From the NCBI RefSeq assembly GCF_009931115.1, contig NZ_CP047491.1, forward strand, positions 558,001 to 622,000: DNA of 64,000 bases, in the 5' to 3' direction. Origin of the DNA: Microbulbifer hydrolyticus (GTDB lineage: Bacteria; Pseudomonadota; Gammaproteobacteria; Pseudomonadales; Cellvibrionaceae). The position numbers and the translations under genes are program-made. Positions 18,769 through 28,207 of this stretch are shown here, piece after piece; within the stretch, counting starts at the first letter, position 1, and each line of letters starts with the position of its first letter. A model generated the notes under the pieces. The model was not told where the DNA came from, did not search any database, and saw only the letters and a list, made by a program, of their open reading frames with translations.

Positions 18769-20826
18769 ATGAGCGATAATAATAACTCCCAGCGTTACCG
18801 GGCTTTCATTAGTTACAGTCATGCCAATGAGCGGGCAGCCAAATGGCTGCAGCGCGCTCTTGAATCCTATCGCCTGCCCAAACACCTGGTTGGGCGGGAA
18901 ACGTCTGCGGGAGTTCTTGCGTCCAGGGTCGGCAAAGTCTTTCGGGATCGGACCGATCTTTCTCTGGCACCGGACCTTACCGTTGAGTTGCAGGCGCGCC
19001 TCGCCGCGAGTGATTACCTGATTGTTATCTGCTCTCCGGCTGCTGCCGCCTCCCGGTGGGTAAATGAGGAAATCCTGCAATTTAGTCGCCTGCGCTCTCA
19101 CAAAAGGGTGCTTGCGCTGATTGCGGATGGTGAACCCTTTGCTTCTGTGGCGGGTAACCCCGAACGGGAGTGCTTGCCTCCCGCGTTGCGCTTCCAGTTA
19201 AACCCCGATGGCTCTGTTTCGGAGCGTATTGCAGAACCCCTGGCTTCGGATATGCGCGCCAAGGGCGATGGTCCGCGCATGGCGTTGCTGAAAATTCTGG
19301 CCGCGATCCTGGATCTCGGCTTGGATGAGCTGGTGCGCCGGGACCACCAGCGGCGTATGCGGGTTCAGCAACTGATCTCCGCTGCCGCATTGGTTCTGGT
19401 CAGTATCTTCGCCGGATTGAGCTACCTTGCCGTGTCTGCGCGCAATGTTGCGGAGGAGCGTAGGCTGGCGGCGGAAGACCTGGTTAACTTCATGCTCACA
19501 GATCTGCGGCAGCGACTCGAACCGATTGGCCGGCTGGATGCGCTGGATCTGGTCGGGGAGAAGGTGCTCGACTTCTACTCCAGTCAGCAGGCAAGCACTT
19601 TGAATACGGATGCACTGGGAAGGCAGGCTTCCGCCATGCACTTGCTGGGTGAAATTCGCGATTTAGCCGGGGATACGGATGCAGCCATTGCGCTGTTTTC
19701 GCACGCAGCACAGACAACTGGAGAGCTGTTGGCGCGGGAGCCGAATAATCCACAACGGGTCTTTGAGCACGCGCAAAGTATGTTCTGGGTGGGGTTCCCG
19801 GATTTTCAGCGCGGGGAATATATGCGGGCCCAGCGTTGGTTTGATCAATATCTCGAGTTATCGCGCAAGCTGCTGGTGTTGGATCCCGGAAGCAGCCGTT
19901 CGCAAACCGAACTTTTTTATGCGCTCAATACCCAAGCCGTACTCAAGATTCACAATGCCCAATTCCAGGAAAGTCTCACGTTATTCGAAGAGGCTGAAAA
20001 AATACTGACAGAGCTTCCCAATTCGGCAGATAACCGCGAGGCGCTGATCAATAATACGGCCTGGATCGCCTCGGCAAATTCATTGCTGGGTGATTTTGAG
20101 CGGGCAATTGATGCCCGGCTGCGGCAACTGGCCATGATCGACCAGTGGTTGCAGGAAGAGCCGGATCGGGCAAATCTCACCGACTACACGGTGACGGCGA
20201 AAACAGAATTGCTTCGCTTGTTTCAGATCACCAGGGATCAAGCGCGTCTTTCCGAGGTTGTGAATTCCGGCATGGTAGCCGCGGAAAAATTACTCAAGCA
20301 GGACCCCACCAATCTTGATTATCGCTTGCGGGCGTATAAGTTTTATCTTGGCGCAGAGCTGAATGAGCCGGATGGCACTTCCCTGTCGCCAACGCTGCTG
20401 GACGATATTCGTGCACTGGCCGCCGAGATTCCGGAAAACCTGGATGCGCAAATGCTGCGTTGGGAGGCTGATATCAGCCTGGGTCTGAAAAACCGGGAAG
20501 CAGAGGATAATGGAGCATTGTTTGCTTCCGTGCGGGCATTTGAGCAATGGGCATCGAAATTGGACGCGCCGGAGCAGCAGCGCAGGCTGCAGAAGCTACG
20601 TGTGCTGGCTAACCTCGTTAGCGCGCTGGATCCGCATTTGGCCTCGTCAGAGCGTCATGCGCGCATCCGTCTTGGTCAGGAAGTTCTTCGTCTCAGCGAT
20701 AGCGGACTGAAATATTCCGTCCATTGTGATGAATCGAATCTGGATCCGTTAGTCAGCAGTGCGCTGGTCGATACGGATGCTTTGATGTCGGTGATCAGGC
20801 GTTGTATCGGCCTGAAGCAAGCCTAG
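18769..20826 (+). CDS. TIR-domain protein with transmembrane helix and helical-repeat C-terminus
   Basis: 685 residues. Residues 8-135 form a bacterial TIR domain: YRAFISYSHANE, VFRDRTDLSLAPDL and SRWVNEEILQF. Glu 101 is at the position of the NADase catalytic Glu of SARM1-type TIRs (WxxxE). Residues 202-222 are one hydrophobic helix, followed by a charged coiled segment (225-255). About 270-680 is helical with TPR-like repeats. TIR domains in bacteria commonly hydrolyse NAD or make signal nucleotides. Here the topology suggests a membrane-anchored sensor with TIR inside and repeats possibly outside. ATG 18769 has AAAGG upstream. The partner gene follows after 44 bases. Confidence 0.85.
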   Translation: MSDNNNSQRYRAFISYSHANERAAKWLQRALESYRLPKHLVGRETSAGVLASRVGKVFRDRTDLSLAPDLTVELQARLAASDYLIVICSPAAAASRWVNEEILQFSRLRSHKRVLALIADGEPFASVAGNPERECLPPALRFQLNPDGSVSERIAEPLASDMRAKGDGPRMALLKILAAILDLGLDELVRRDHQRRMRVQQLISAAALVLVSIFAGLSYLAVSARNVAEERRLAAEDLVNFMLTDLRQRLEPIGRLDALDLVGEKVLDFYSSQQASTLNTDALGRQASAMHLLGEIRDLAGDTDAAIALFSHAAQTTGELLAREPNNPQRVFEHAQSMFWVGFPDFQRGEYMRAQRWFDQYLELSRKLLVLDPGSSRSQTELFYALNTQAVLKIHNAQFQESLTLFEEAEKILTELPNSADNREALINNTAWIASANSLLGDFERAIDARLRQLAMIDQWLQEEPDRANLTDYTVTAKTELLRLFQITRDQARLSEVVNSGMVAAEKLLKQDPTNLDYRLRAYKFYLGAELNEPDGTSLSPTLLDDIRALAAEIPENLDAQMLRWEADISLGLKNREAEDNGALFASVRAFEQWASKLDAPEQQRRLQKLRVLANLVSALDPHLASSERHARIRLGQEVLRLSDSGLKYSVHCDESNLDPLVSSALVDTDALMSVIRRCIGLKQA

Positions 20827-20870
20827 TAGTTTTATCCCAAAAAACCACAAGAAATATCAAGGAAAGATTT

Positions 20871-21320
20871 ATGAGTGACGATTACAAATTCCGTATCAAT
20901 ATCTGCAATTCATCCGATAGCGATGACGGATGCCCCGTTTTTTTTATGGAAGATCCCCATGAAAAAAAGGGGATCGCGACGATCAAGGAGGATGGCACTA
21001 TTTCCATCTGCAAGGAAAAAGGAAAAAAAGTAAAGATAGCCTTTCGTCTTCAGGACGGGGTCTATGATGGCTATACCTTTGATCTGACTAAATCGTTTAG
21101 CGCGACCAAGGTGCCCAGTGGTGAAGCGGGTAATTTCAGTTTTGCGCTTGACGATGCTGGTGATCCTGAGTTGTCTCCCTCAAACGTTAAGGATGATTCG
21201 CGTACCCTGGTGGTGACCGATAAGAATGACGATGGCGGTGACTGGCGCTACACTCTGGAAATCTTCAACGATGGCAAGTCAGTCACGATCGACCCGATGA
21301 TAAAAAATAGCGTGGTTTGA
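20871..21320 (+). CDS. small acidic beta-rich protein, partner of the TIR gene
   Basis: 149 residues, no signal peptide and no membrane segment. The composition is acidic (many D and E) with alternating short strands. The C-terminus reads YTLEIFNDGKSVTIDPMIKN, an ending reminiscent of small proteins annotated as DP-EP family; that assignment is tentative. ATG 20871 has AAGGAAAG upstream, so translation is probably efficient. The 44-base gap from the TIR gene makes a two-gene operon likely. It might be a ligand, regulator or target of the TIR protein; nothing in the sequence decides this. Confidence 0.75.
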   Translation: MSDDYKFRINICNSSDSDDGCPVFFMEDPHEKKGIATIKEDGTISICKEKGKKVKIAFRLQDGVYDGYTFDLTKSFSATKVPSGEAGNFSFALDDAGDPELSPSNVKDDSRTLVVTDKNDDGGDWRYTLEIFNDGKSVTIDPMIKNSVV

Positions 21321-22137
21321 TCAGGGTGGGCTGCCCGACAGGTCGAGAGTTTCGGTCCTCACCTTTTGGGCAGCATCCAGAACGTATCGCGCGATAATAT
21401 TGGTACGGAGCTAGTATTTTTGCTGGAAAAAACACGGGTCGCTTTCGGCATGCTGGGCCTGGCTTCGGCATAAAGAGTCCGTGATCATATCCGGTATGAT
21501 CGTGGCTCTTTATTCGCCGGTTACTCGGGGTATCTGCAGGTGCTGCCCGTCAGCGCAGTCAAGGCGGAGCATTGCATCGGGATGCTCTATAGAGCGCAAT
21601 TAAATAATTCCTATTTGATAGGCCGGATGTCACTGATGGATGGCTGGCCCTTCTGTAAGCGGTGCGTATCCTTGCGCTAATCCTTCTGATTTACATCGCG
21701 GTAAAGGCATTTGGAGTGCAAGCGGCATCGCGAGCGTCAATTAGCGTCTATCTCCGAAACACTACCGCGTCTCATTATCTGGGTTGTGCTACTTAACCAA
21801 AATAGATGGCGCACCTCTATTTTGGTATTGGTGCATTATCTAGCTTCTGTCTCCTGTTGCTTCAGTCAAGAAATGCTCGCCGAAATTTATACCTTATAAA
21901 AAGAAAGTTTTGATCTCTGTATTCGTGGTCGACCAAAGCGATTCCATGCATTCCTGCCAATCGTGACTTTTGTGGTTTAGTTCGACCTTCATGGTGAATA
22001 AAATTATCTTATGCTGGAATTTTATTCTTTCGTTACTTAATGTGTTTGAGTCGTGAGGCAAATTACCTGGTTTCATGTTCTGCTAGAGCTTCCCAGTTTC
22101 CTAAATTTCTAATAATCAAAAAACTTAAGGGGTAAGC
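21321..22137. other. 817-base region without a supportable gene
   Basis: Short open frames occur (for example 21711-21899 on the plus strand) but none has a ribosome site plus recognisable protein content. Base composition falls from about 21600 onward, matching the AT-rich peptidase gene that follows. A hairpin at 21472-21511 is the only structured element seen. Confidence 0.6.
21472..21514 (+). terminator. possible terminator of the TIR operon
   Basis: Arms beginning AAAGAG (21472) and ending CTCTTT (21511) enclose inner arms GATCAT and ATGATC, about 14 pairs with a bulge and mismatch. TATT follows. It lies 150 bases after the small partner gene and is weak but plausible. Confidence 0.35.
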
Positions 22138-24051
22138 ATGCGAGTGCTCATCGTTCTTCTGCTTTTATGTCTTTGTTCCAGTGTGCGAGCTTTCGATGTC
22201 GTGGATACTTTTGGTGGTCTCCCGGCAATGAAAGATTTTCAGATTTCTCCTAACGGAAAAACGATGGCCTATTTGCGAGAAAATGAGGGTCGATACTACG
22301 CTGTTGCGCAGCGTATGGATGAAAATAAAAGCCCGGTAATATTTGGGTTTGAAGAAAGTGAGATTAGGTCGCTGGAATGGGTGAGTGACAGTAAGATTTT
22401 ACTGCGGGTGTCCGAGGCGTATTATTCAAAAGCTGACTCAGAAAGATTTACGATATACCGTCTCGGAATCTGGGATGTTGATGACAATGATATAACGTGG
22501 GCATTTAATGGGCCAAGGTATAAACACAATATTAGTGCACCTAAGCTCGTTAGTAAAATCCTGAATGAAGATAAGTACGTGTTGCTTTCCTATTACTATA
22601 GAGAGGTAGATGCTCTTTTTCGGATAAATCTTGAAACCGGTAAGAGAGAGGAAGTTTTTCAAGGAAAAAATATTAATCACTGGATGGCCAATGAAGACGG
22701 GGATCTTATCTTCTATCGTAAGTACGATAAGAAGATGGAGCAGGCCGTCTCAATGGTTCGAGGTGCCCACGAGGACGATTTTTCGCCGCTAATGAAGATG
22801 GCAGATGGCGAGCTTCAGATCTTCCCTGAAATAACGGTAGGGGTTAGCGAGGAATTGGATCGGGTTTATTACGTGGCAGAGGGCGAGCAGGGTGTTGACT
22901 GGTTCCTTGCTGCTCCTGTCAAGAATGGCGTTGTTGGAAATGGTGTAGTTTTGGGGCCTTTGGGTGACCGCGGTTACGACATTAATTCATTGGTTTACGA
23001 TTATCACTCCTCCATCCTTTCTGGGTATGGCGTTATTCTTGATGTTGAAGAGTTTCGTTTTCTTGCGCCTGAGCTTTCACAAGTATATGCAGATTTGCGC
23101 ACTACTTTTGAGGGCGCGGAAGTTGAGTTGACTTCGTATACCCAAGATCGATCCAGGTTCGTCGCACGTATTTCCGGTTCTAAGTATGCTGAAGAGTATT
23201 ATCTGTATGACCAAAAGGCAGGTAAGATTCAATTTCTGGGAAGTGGATATCAAATAAAGGATAAAAATAAGCTGGGGCGCGTCACCAGCTTCTCTTATCA
23301 AGCGAGAGATGGCCTTGAGATTTCTGCCTACTTAACAGTTCCTTTACATGTAGAAGGTGAGTTGCCTCCGCTAATCGTAATGCCACACGGTGGTCCGGAA
23401 AGTCGGGATAGCAAGAGTTTCGATTGGAAGCGGCAGGCCTATGCCTCGGCTGGATATGCGGTATTTCAACCGAATTTTCGCGGCTCATCCGGATTTGGTA
23501 CTGAATTCGCTGAAAAAGGCTACGGTGAGTGGGGTCAGAAAATGCAAAGTGATGTCAATGATGGCGTAGAATTTCTGGTTAAAGAAAGGCTTGTTGATCC
23601 GGAAAAAATTTGTGTCGTAGGATCTAGTTATGGAGGCTATGTCGCTCTTTTCAGTGCTGTGCAGTACCCGGAGATTTATCAATGCAGTGTTTCTTTTGCA
23701 GGGATCAGTGTTTTGAGTGAGATGCACCTTCACGCAGAAGAGCAAATGAGGGGGCTAAGTTATTGGAAAAAGTCTATAGGTGATCGTTTTGAAACAGACG
23801 AGTTGTCAAAGTATTCGCCTCTGGATCTGGTGAATAAGGATGCCGCGCCTACTCTCCTGTTTCACGGTGACATGGATACGGTGGTTCCTTTATACCAGTC
23901 AGAAAAAATGGCTAAGCGGCTCAAGGCGCTACGAGTAAAAAACAGCGAGTTTATACAGCTTGATGGAGAAGATCACTGGTTGTCAAAGGGGAGTTCTCGT
24001 GAAGTTTTTCTAGCAAAGTCCCTGGATTTTATTCGTGAAAATATTCAGTGA
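22138..24051 (+). CDS. S9-family (prolyl oligopeptidase-type) exported serine peptidase
   Basis: 637 residues with a signal peptide (residues 1-18, ending VRA). An N-terminal beta-propeller covers about 20-380 and an alpha/beta-hydrolase domain follows from about 390. The triad is readable: Ser 497 in GSSYGGY, Asp 580 in HGDMDTVVP and His 613 in EDHWLS. The oxyanion region MPHGGPESRD is also present. Likely role: periplasmic cleavage of short peptides (acylaminoacyl- or dipeptidyl-peptidase class). The gene is AT-rich (bases 22441-22500 are 24 of 60 G+C) compared with neighbours in the fifties, and lies between two gene-poor stretches, suggesting acquisition from another lineage. Confidence 0.9.
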   Translation: MRVLIVLLLLCLCSSVRAFDVVDTFGGLPAMKDFQISPNGKTMAYLRENEGRYYAVAQRMDENKSPVIFGFEESEIRSLEWVSDSKILLRVSEAYYSKADSERFTIYRLGIWDVDDNDITWAFNGPRYKHNISAPKLVSKILNEDKYVLLSYYYREVDALFRINLETGKREEVFQGKNINHWMANEDGDLIFYRKYDKKMEQAVSMVRGAHEDDFSPLMKMADGELQIFPEITVGVSEELDRVYYVAEGEQGVDWFLAAPVKNGVVGNGVVLGPLGDRGYDINSLVYDYHSSILSGYGVILDVEEFRFLAPELSQVYADLRTTFEGAEVELTSYTQDRSRFVARISGSKYAEEYYLYDQKAGKIQFLGSGYQIKDKNKLGRVTSFSYQARDGLEISAYLTVPLHVEGELPPLIVMPHGGPESRDSKSFDWKRQAYASAGYAVFQPNFRGSSGFGTEFAEKGYGEWGQKMQSDVNDGVEFLVKERLVDPEKICVVGSSYGGYVALFSAVQYPEIYQCSVSFAGISVLSEMHLHAEEQMRGLSYWKKSIGDRFETDELSKYSPLDLVNKDAAPTLLFHGDMDTVVPLYQSEKMAKRLKALRVKNSEFIQLDGEDHWLSKGSSREVFLAKSLDFIRENIQ

Positions 24052-24652
24052 AAGATTAAATTGATTTTCCAGATATTTTCTGAGTATTGGGAGTTGTTTG
24101 GGTAAATTAGTCTGCATTTGATTTTTTGCCTGGTTCTGTGCGCAGGGAGCACAGTGATAGACTGTGCTCTTTTGGCCAGCTGATTCTGAGCTCGCGTGTG
24201 AATTACATCGCCGCCCGCGGTGATCGAATACACACTTGGCGTGTGCAATGCTGGCCTCGAATAAGGGCAGAACACCAAGGACTCGGTTCTCTACATTATG
24301 TGTTCTCTAGGTAGGTCAGTCCCCATATCTGGCTTGGCAGTAAATACGTTGTTGCCTTTCGCAGCGAACGCGAGTTACTGCAATTCATCAATTTTTTTCG
24401 AGGCGCACCGTTGATGACGATGATGTCATCCTGCTTGCCGACTTCCAGAGTGCTGATCGGGATACCAAATGTTGAACGTTCGTTCATCCATGACTGGTTC
24501 CTTCAGTTTATTCGATACTTTTTATCTCTCCCGGCATGTCATGCGTCCCACGTTGGCTGCCAGTGAACAGTGGGAGAAGCGCCATTCACTCGAGTTGGTA
24601 GATTGGAGTGGCACGCTGTAAAGCGTGCAGCAACCAATGAGAGAAAATAACG
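24052..24652. other. 601-base region with gene debris only
   Basis: No intact gene is supported between the peptidase and the glucanase. The one recognisable stretch is a possible amidohydrolase remnant on the minus strand (24296-24487). The last 100 bases are presumably the promoter and leader of the glucanase gene. Confidence 0.55.
24296..24487 (-). pseudogene. possible amidohydrolase C-terminal remnant
   Basis: A 63-codon frame contains STLEVGKQDDIIVINGAP, which resembles the end-of-barrel signature of amidohydrolases (typically GSLEVGKxADLVVLDGxP). Upstream barrel and metal ligands are missing, and the downstream residues do not continue the family pattern. If real, it is a fragment left by deletion. 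Confidence 0.3.
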
Positions 24653-26809
24653 ATGCAAAATAAAAATAGTTATAAAGGTTTGCTTCTTACCGTGGGTCTG
24701 ACGGCGGTGTTGCCGGCTTTCGGCCAGCAGTGTCAGTCTCCGGCTCCGGTATGGGAAGACAACTTCGACGGTACCACTTTGGACACTTCAAAGTGGGAAC
24801 CCATGATTGGCGATGGTTGTAGTTACGGTATCTGTGGCTGGGGCAATAGCGAGCTCCAGTATTACAAGGCCGAGAACGCCACAGTGGCCAACGGGTTACT
24901 GACCATCACCGCCCGCAAGGAACGGGTACAGAGCAAAGCCTACACATCCGCGCGCCTGCGCACCGCCAATATGCCCGATGGCGGTGAGTGGACCAACGGT
25001 CGCTTCGAGGCGCGGATCAAGGTGCCGGATGGCACCGGCACGTGGTCGGCCTTCTGGATGCTGCCCACCGACCCCGCCGAAAGTTGGCCGATCAGCGGCG
25101 AGATCGACATTCTGGAGTCCATCGGGCAATCGGATGAGTACGTATTTGGCACCCTGCATTACGGCGAGCTGTATCCGAACAACGCCTTCACCGGCAACCG
25201 CCTGCTCATCCAGCCAGAACCCTGGTCGGCGGATTTCCATGTTTACGCGCTGGAGTGGGAGCCGAACGAGATGCGCTGGTATGTGGACGACCAGCTGTAC
25301 GCAACGCTGACGCCCAACGACCTGACCAGTGCATCCTATTGGACCTTTGAAAATTACCAGTACCACTTCCTGTTGAACCTGGCTGTGGGCGGTAACCTTG
25401 GCGGTGCCGTGGATGACAGTATGCTGCCGCAGACCATGCAGGTGGATTATGTGCGGGTCTACGATTACGGCCAGCCCAGTATTACTGGTGAGCGTATTGT
25501 GGATAACGGCGAAACAACCAGTTATTCCGTTGCCGGTGCCATTGGCGGAAACCCCGGTTACAGCTGGACCCTTCCCGCCGGCGCGACCCTGGTGTCCGGC
25601 GGCAACAGCGACACCATCACGGTGCAGTGGGGCAGCGCCGGCGGTGATGTGAGCGTCAGCGTCAGCGATAGCTGTGGTAGTCGCGATTTGAGCCTGCCGG
25701 TGCATGTCGGACCCAAACTAGTGCAGGAAAACGTACTGGATGACTTCGAGTCCAATCGCACCCTGGCGTATACGGTGTTCGATGGCACTTTTGTGCAGGA
25801 TGCAGCCAACCCGCAAGCGGACGCCACCAATGGTTCCTCGACCGTGGCAATGTATACCCGGTCCGCCGGGGCTCAGTACGATGTGATCGCCGCAGATACC
25901 GGCGCAATTGTGGATGCGGATCCGTTCCTGTCCGGTGAGAAGGCCTTCTATATGGATGTCTTCACCACCGCCGCCGCGGGTACCCAGATCCTGGTGCAGC
26001 TGGAAGACAGTTCGACGGCCACGGCATCGAACTATCCGTCGGGTCGACACTCCAAGTACGCCGCCTATGTGGGCGAGGGCAGCGGATGGCAGCGACTGAA
26101 GTTTGAGCTGGACGATCGCATCGATGGGGCTACCCCGGCGAGTGCGGTGGACAGCCTGGTGATCCTGTTCGACCCCAATACCCTCAATGGCGACACCTAT
26201 TACTGGGATAACTTTGATATCTACGGCCTCGACACGGGTGTCAATCAGGCGCCGACAGCCAGTGCCAGCCACAGCTGCACCGGCCTTGACTGCAGTTTTG
26301 ATGGCAGCGCCAGCGCCGACAGTGATGGTTCGATTGCGAGCTATCACTGGGACTTTGGGGATGGTGCCACCGCATCCACGGCAACCGCCGCCCATTCCTA
26401 TGCTGCGACCGGTAGCTATAGCGTGACACTCACCGTTACCGACGATCAGGGGGCAAGCGGCCAGAGCAGCTTCGATGTCAGTGTGAACGACGGTGCCATG
26501 GCGACCACCATGTTTGTATCCAGTGTGGTGACCGGTACCGCGTCCGCGGGCAGGGGGCAGAAGTACGCAACCGCCACCGTGACGGTACTGGATGACCTCG
26601 GCCGCGGTATGCCGGGGGTATCCGTGACCGGTGACTTCAGCGGCAGTATTGCCGAGAGTGGTGTCAGCGGGCTTACCGACAGCAACGGTATCGCCACCGT
26701 GACCAGCTCGGCTTCCGCTGGCGGTAACGTGTCGGTGAGCTTCTGTGTTACCAACCTGAGTGGTGGCCTGAGCCACGATACCGGCACCAGCACCGGACTG
26801 TGTCAGTAA
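24653..26809 (+). CDS. secreted multidomain GH16 beta-glucanase (laminarinase type)
   Basis: 718 residues. A signal peptide (to about residue 25) precedes a GH16 catalytic domain (about 28-280) with the active-site motif E-I-D-I-L-E at 150-155: Glu 150 nucleophile, Asp 152, Glu 155 acid/base. Then come a PKD/Ig-like module (about 282-355), a CBM-like beta-sandwich (about 365-530, ending WDNFDIYG), a canonical PKD module (about 533-620, with YHWDFGDG) and a terminal Ig-like module. The motif spacing fits endo-beta-1,3-glucanases acting on laminarin. No transporter or other glycosidase is adjacent. A 14-bp-stem terminator follows. Confidence 0.92.
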   Translation: MQNKNSYKGLLLTVGLTAVLPAFGQQCQSPAPVWEDNFDGTTLDTSKWEPMIGDGCSYGICGWGNSELQYYKAENATVANGLLTITARKERVQSKAYTSARLRTANMPDGGEWTNGRFEARIKVPDGTGTWSAFWMLPTDPAESWPISGEIDILESIGQSDEYVFGTLHYGELYPNNAFTGNRLLIQPEPWSADFHVYALEWEPNEMRWYVDDQLYATLTPNDLTSASYWTFENYQYHFLLNLAVGGNLGGAVDDSMLPQTMQVDYVRVYDYGQPSITGERIVDNGETTSYSVAGAIGGNPGYSWTLPAGATLVSGGNSDTITVQWGSAGGDVSVSVSDSCGSRDLSLPVHVGPKLVQENVLDDFESNRTLAYTVFDGTFVQDAANPQADATNGSSTVAMYTRSAGAQYDVIAADTGAIVDADPFLSGEKAFYMDVFTTAAAGTQILVQLEDSSTATASNYPSGRHSKYAAYVGEGSGWQRLKFELDDRIDGATPASAVDSLVILFDPNTLNGDTYYWDNFDIYGLDTGVNQAPTASASHSCTGLDCSFDGSASADSDGSIASYHWDFGDGATASTATAAHSYAATGSYSVTLTVTDDQGASGQSSFDVSVNDGAMATTMFVSSVVTGTASAGRGQKYATATVTVLDDLGRGMPGVSVTGDFSGSIAESGVSGLTDSNGIATVTSSASAGGNVSVSFCVTNLSGGLSHDTGTSTGLCQ

Positions 26810-26864
26810 ACCGGTGTGCGCGGGCGACGCTAGTCGCTCCGCGCCCCGTGGATCTGTGAACAGG

Positions 26865-26901
26865 GGCCTGCCTCCGGCGATGCCGGAGGCAGGCCTTTTT
26901 T
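26865..26901. terminator. strong bidirectional terminator between glucanase and metzincin genes
   Basis: A perfect 14-bp stem (26865-26878 with 26882-26895) with a GAT loop, then six T residues on the plus strand. It overlaps the stop codon of the convergent metzincin gene by two bases. Confidence 0.92.
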
Positions 26902-28207
26902 ATGTGCCGTGAAAACCGCAGGAGCCAACGCGGTCTTTGTAAGGCTGGGAGTCTTTGATAAACGCCGTATATTCCTCGCGAAAGCTCGCGCAGGATGCGG
27001 TGGCATCATCCGAGGTGCCGCAACAGCGGATGGCTTCCGACAGCTCCCGCTCGGACACACTGTCGAACGCAGCAGACTGGCCGGCACCGTACATGATGCT
27101 GTCGGACCAGGTCTTTGCCGGGCGCCAGGAATTGTTGCCGTAGGCACCGCCGTAATAGCAGCCGGCACCTTCCAGGCAATCGAGGCCGATGTCTTCGGTA
27201 CCCCACGCCGGGGTGCACTGGGCCCCGAAGTAATCGTCCACGGTGTCTTCTGACCAGGCACAACACTCGACCGTGCCACCTTCATCGGTGGTGCACTCGC
27301 CCTGCGTGTCTCGGTTGTAGCCGGTACAGGCGTCCTTACTGTCAAAGGTATGACAGGCCGCACTGGCAGACTGGGTATATTCCGAGGCCGGTTTGAAGCT
27401 GCTGCACCATTTGTCGCAGCCGGGTCCGTCCAGGTTGCGCCATTGGCGCGACAGGCTACTGGGCCAGCCGCTCACGGCAGAGCCATCGGCATTGGTGCCG
27501 CCGTCGTATAAATCGGCGAGGCCGAAATTGTGCCCTACTTCGTGCACCACGAGATTATTCAGTTTGTACAGTGCGGTCTCTGCATCCGGCCAGCCGCTGT
27601 CGCTGCCCAGGTAAATGATTTCACCGCCGGAAGCGCCGTAGCCGGTGTCCGCGATAACGACCTTGATGGTGCCATAGAGGTCGTCCACATCGCACTGCTG
27701 CAGAATGGCCTGGTGTATTCTGTCGTCGTCACAACTGAACGAGGCGCCGTTGCTGTTGCCGGTCGCCTTGCATCCCAGCGCTCCCGCATCGGACAGTGCC
27801 AACCGGTAAAACGCAAAATTGGAGACATAGTCCCGAAACGGTGCCAGCGCCTGGAACTGGTTGAGGATCGCATCCTCGACGATCTCATCGAAATAGGGAG
27901 CATTGTCGAGGTCAGCAAACAGCAATTTGAACTCTGCGGTCTCGCTCCCTGCCACCAGTGGGCAGTCAGGGGTCGCTGTGACCCTTGCATATTCGCCGGG
28001 TTGAAGCGCCTGCGGTGATCCAGAAGAATCGCCAGACGTATCAGAAGAGCCATCGGAATTGCCTCCAGATCCGCCTGGGGCTGAGGGTGCCGATGGGGCC
28101 TGGCCGATTTCCTCGGCCTCGGGTTCACTGCCATTGCCACCGCCACAGCCGGTCGCAAGCGCGAAAAAAATACACAGGCCTGGCAGCCAGAGAGTATGGT
28201 GTCGCAT
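26900..28207 (-). CDS. cysteine-rich metzincin-type metalloprotease lipoprotein
   Basis: 435 residues. The signal ends in a lipobox (LATG-C, Cys about 21), followed by a low-complexity Gly/Ser/Pro-rich linker to about residue 70. The catalytic motif HEVGHNFGLAD (His 222, Glu 223, His 226, Asp 232) fits a metzincin whose third ligand is Asp. SIMYG further on is a candidate Met-turn. The mature protein has 18 Cys, concentrated after the zinc site, including two CC pairs. Likely a surface-anchored protease stabilised by disulfides. ATG 28207 gives the clean lipoprotein signal; ATG 28249 would add 14 residues. Neither has a good ribosome site. Confidence 0.8.
   Translation of the reverse strand: MRHHTLWLPGLCIFFALATGCGGGNGSEPEAEEIGQAPSAPSAPGGSGGNSDGSSDTSGDSSGSPQALQPGEYARVTATPDCPLVAGSETAEFKLLFADLDNAPYFDEIVEDAILNQFQALAPFRDYVSNFAFYRLALSDAGALGCKATGNSNGASFSCDDDRIHQAILQQCDVDDLYGTIKVVIADTGYGASGGEIIYLGSDSGWPDAETALYKLNNLVVHEVGHNFGLADLYDGGTNADGSAVSGWPSSLSRQWRNLDGPGCDKWCSSFKPASEYTQSASAACHTFDSKDACTGYNRDTQGECTTDEGGTVECCAWSEDTVDDYFGAQCTPAWGTEDIGLDCLEGAGCYYGGAYGNNSWRPAKTWSDSIMYGAGQSAAFDSVSERELSEAIRCCGTSDDATASCASFREEYTAFIKDSQPYKDRVGSCGFHGT

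Noticed and set aside
18769-21320. Thoeris defence system.
   Set aside because: Only the TIR component resembles it; no SIR2-type ThsA or SLOG effector is present nearby.
21711-21899. A 62-codon frame in the gap before the S9 peptidase.
   Set aside because: No ribosome site and no recognisable protein features.
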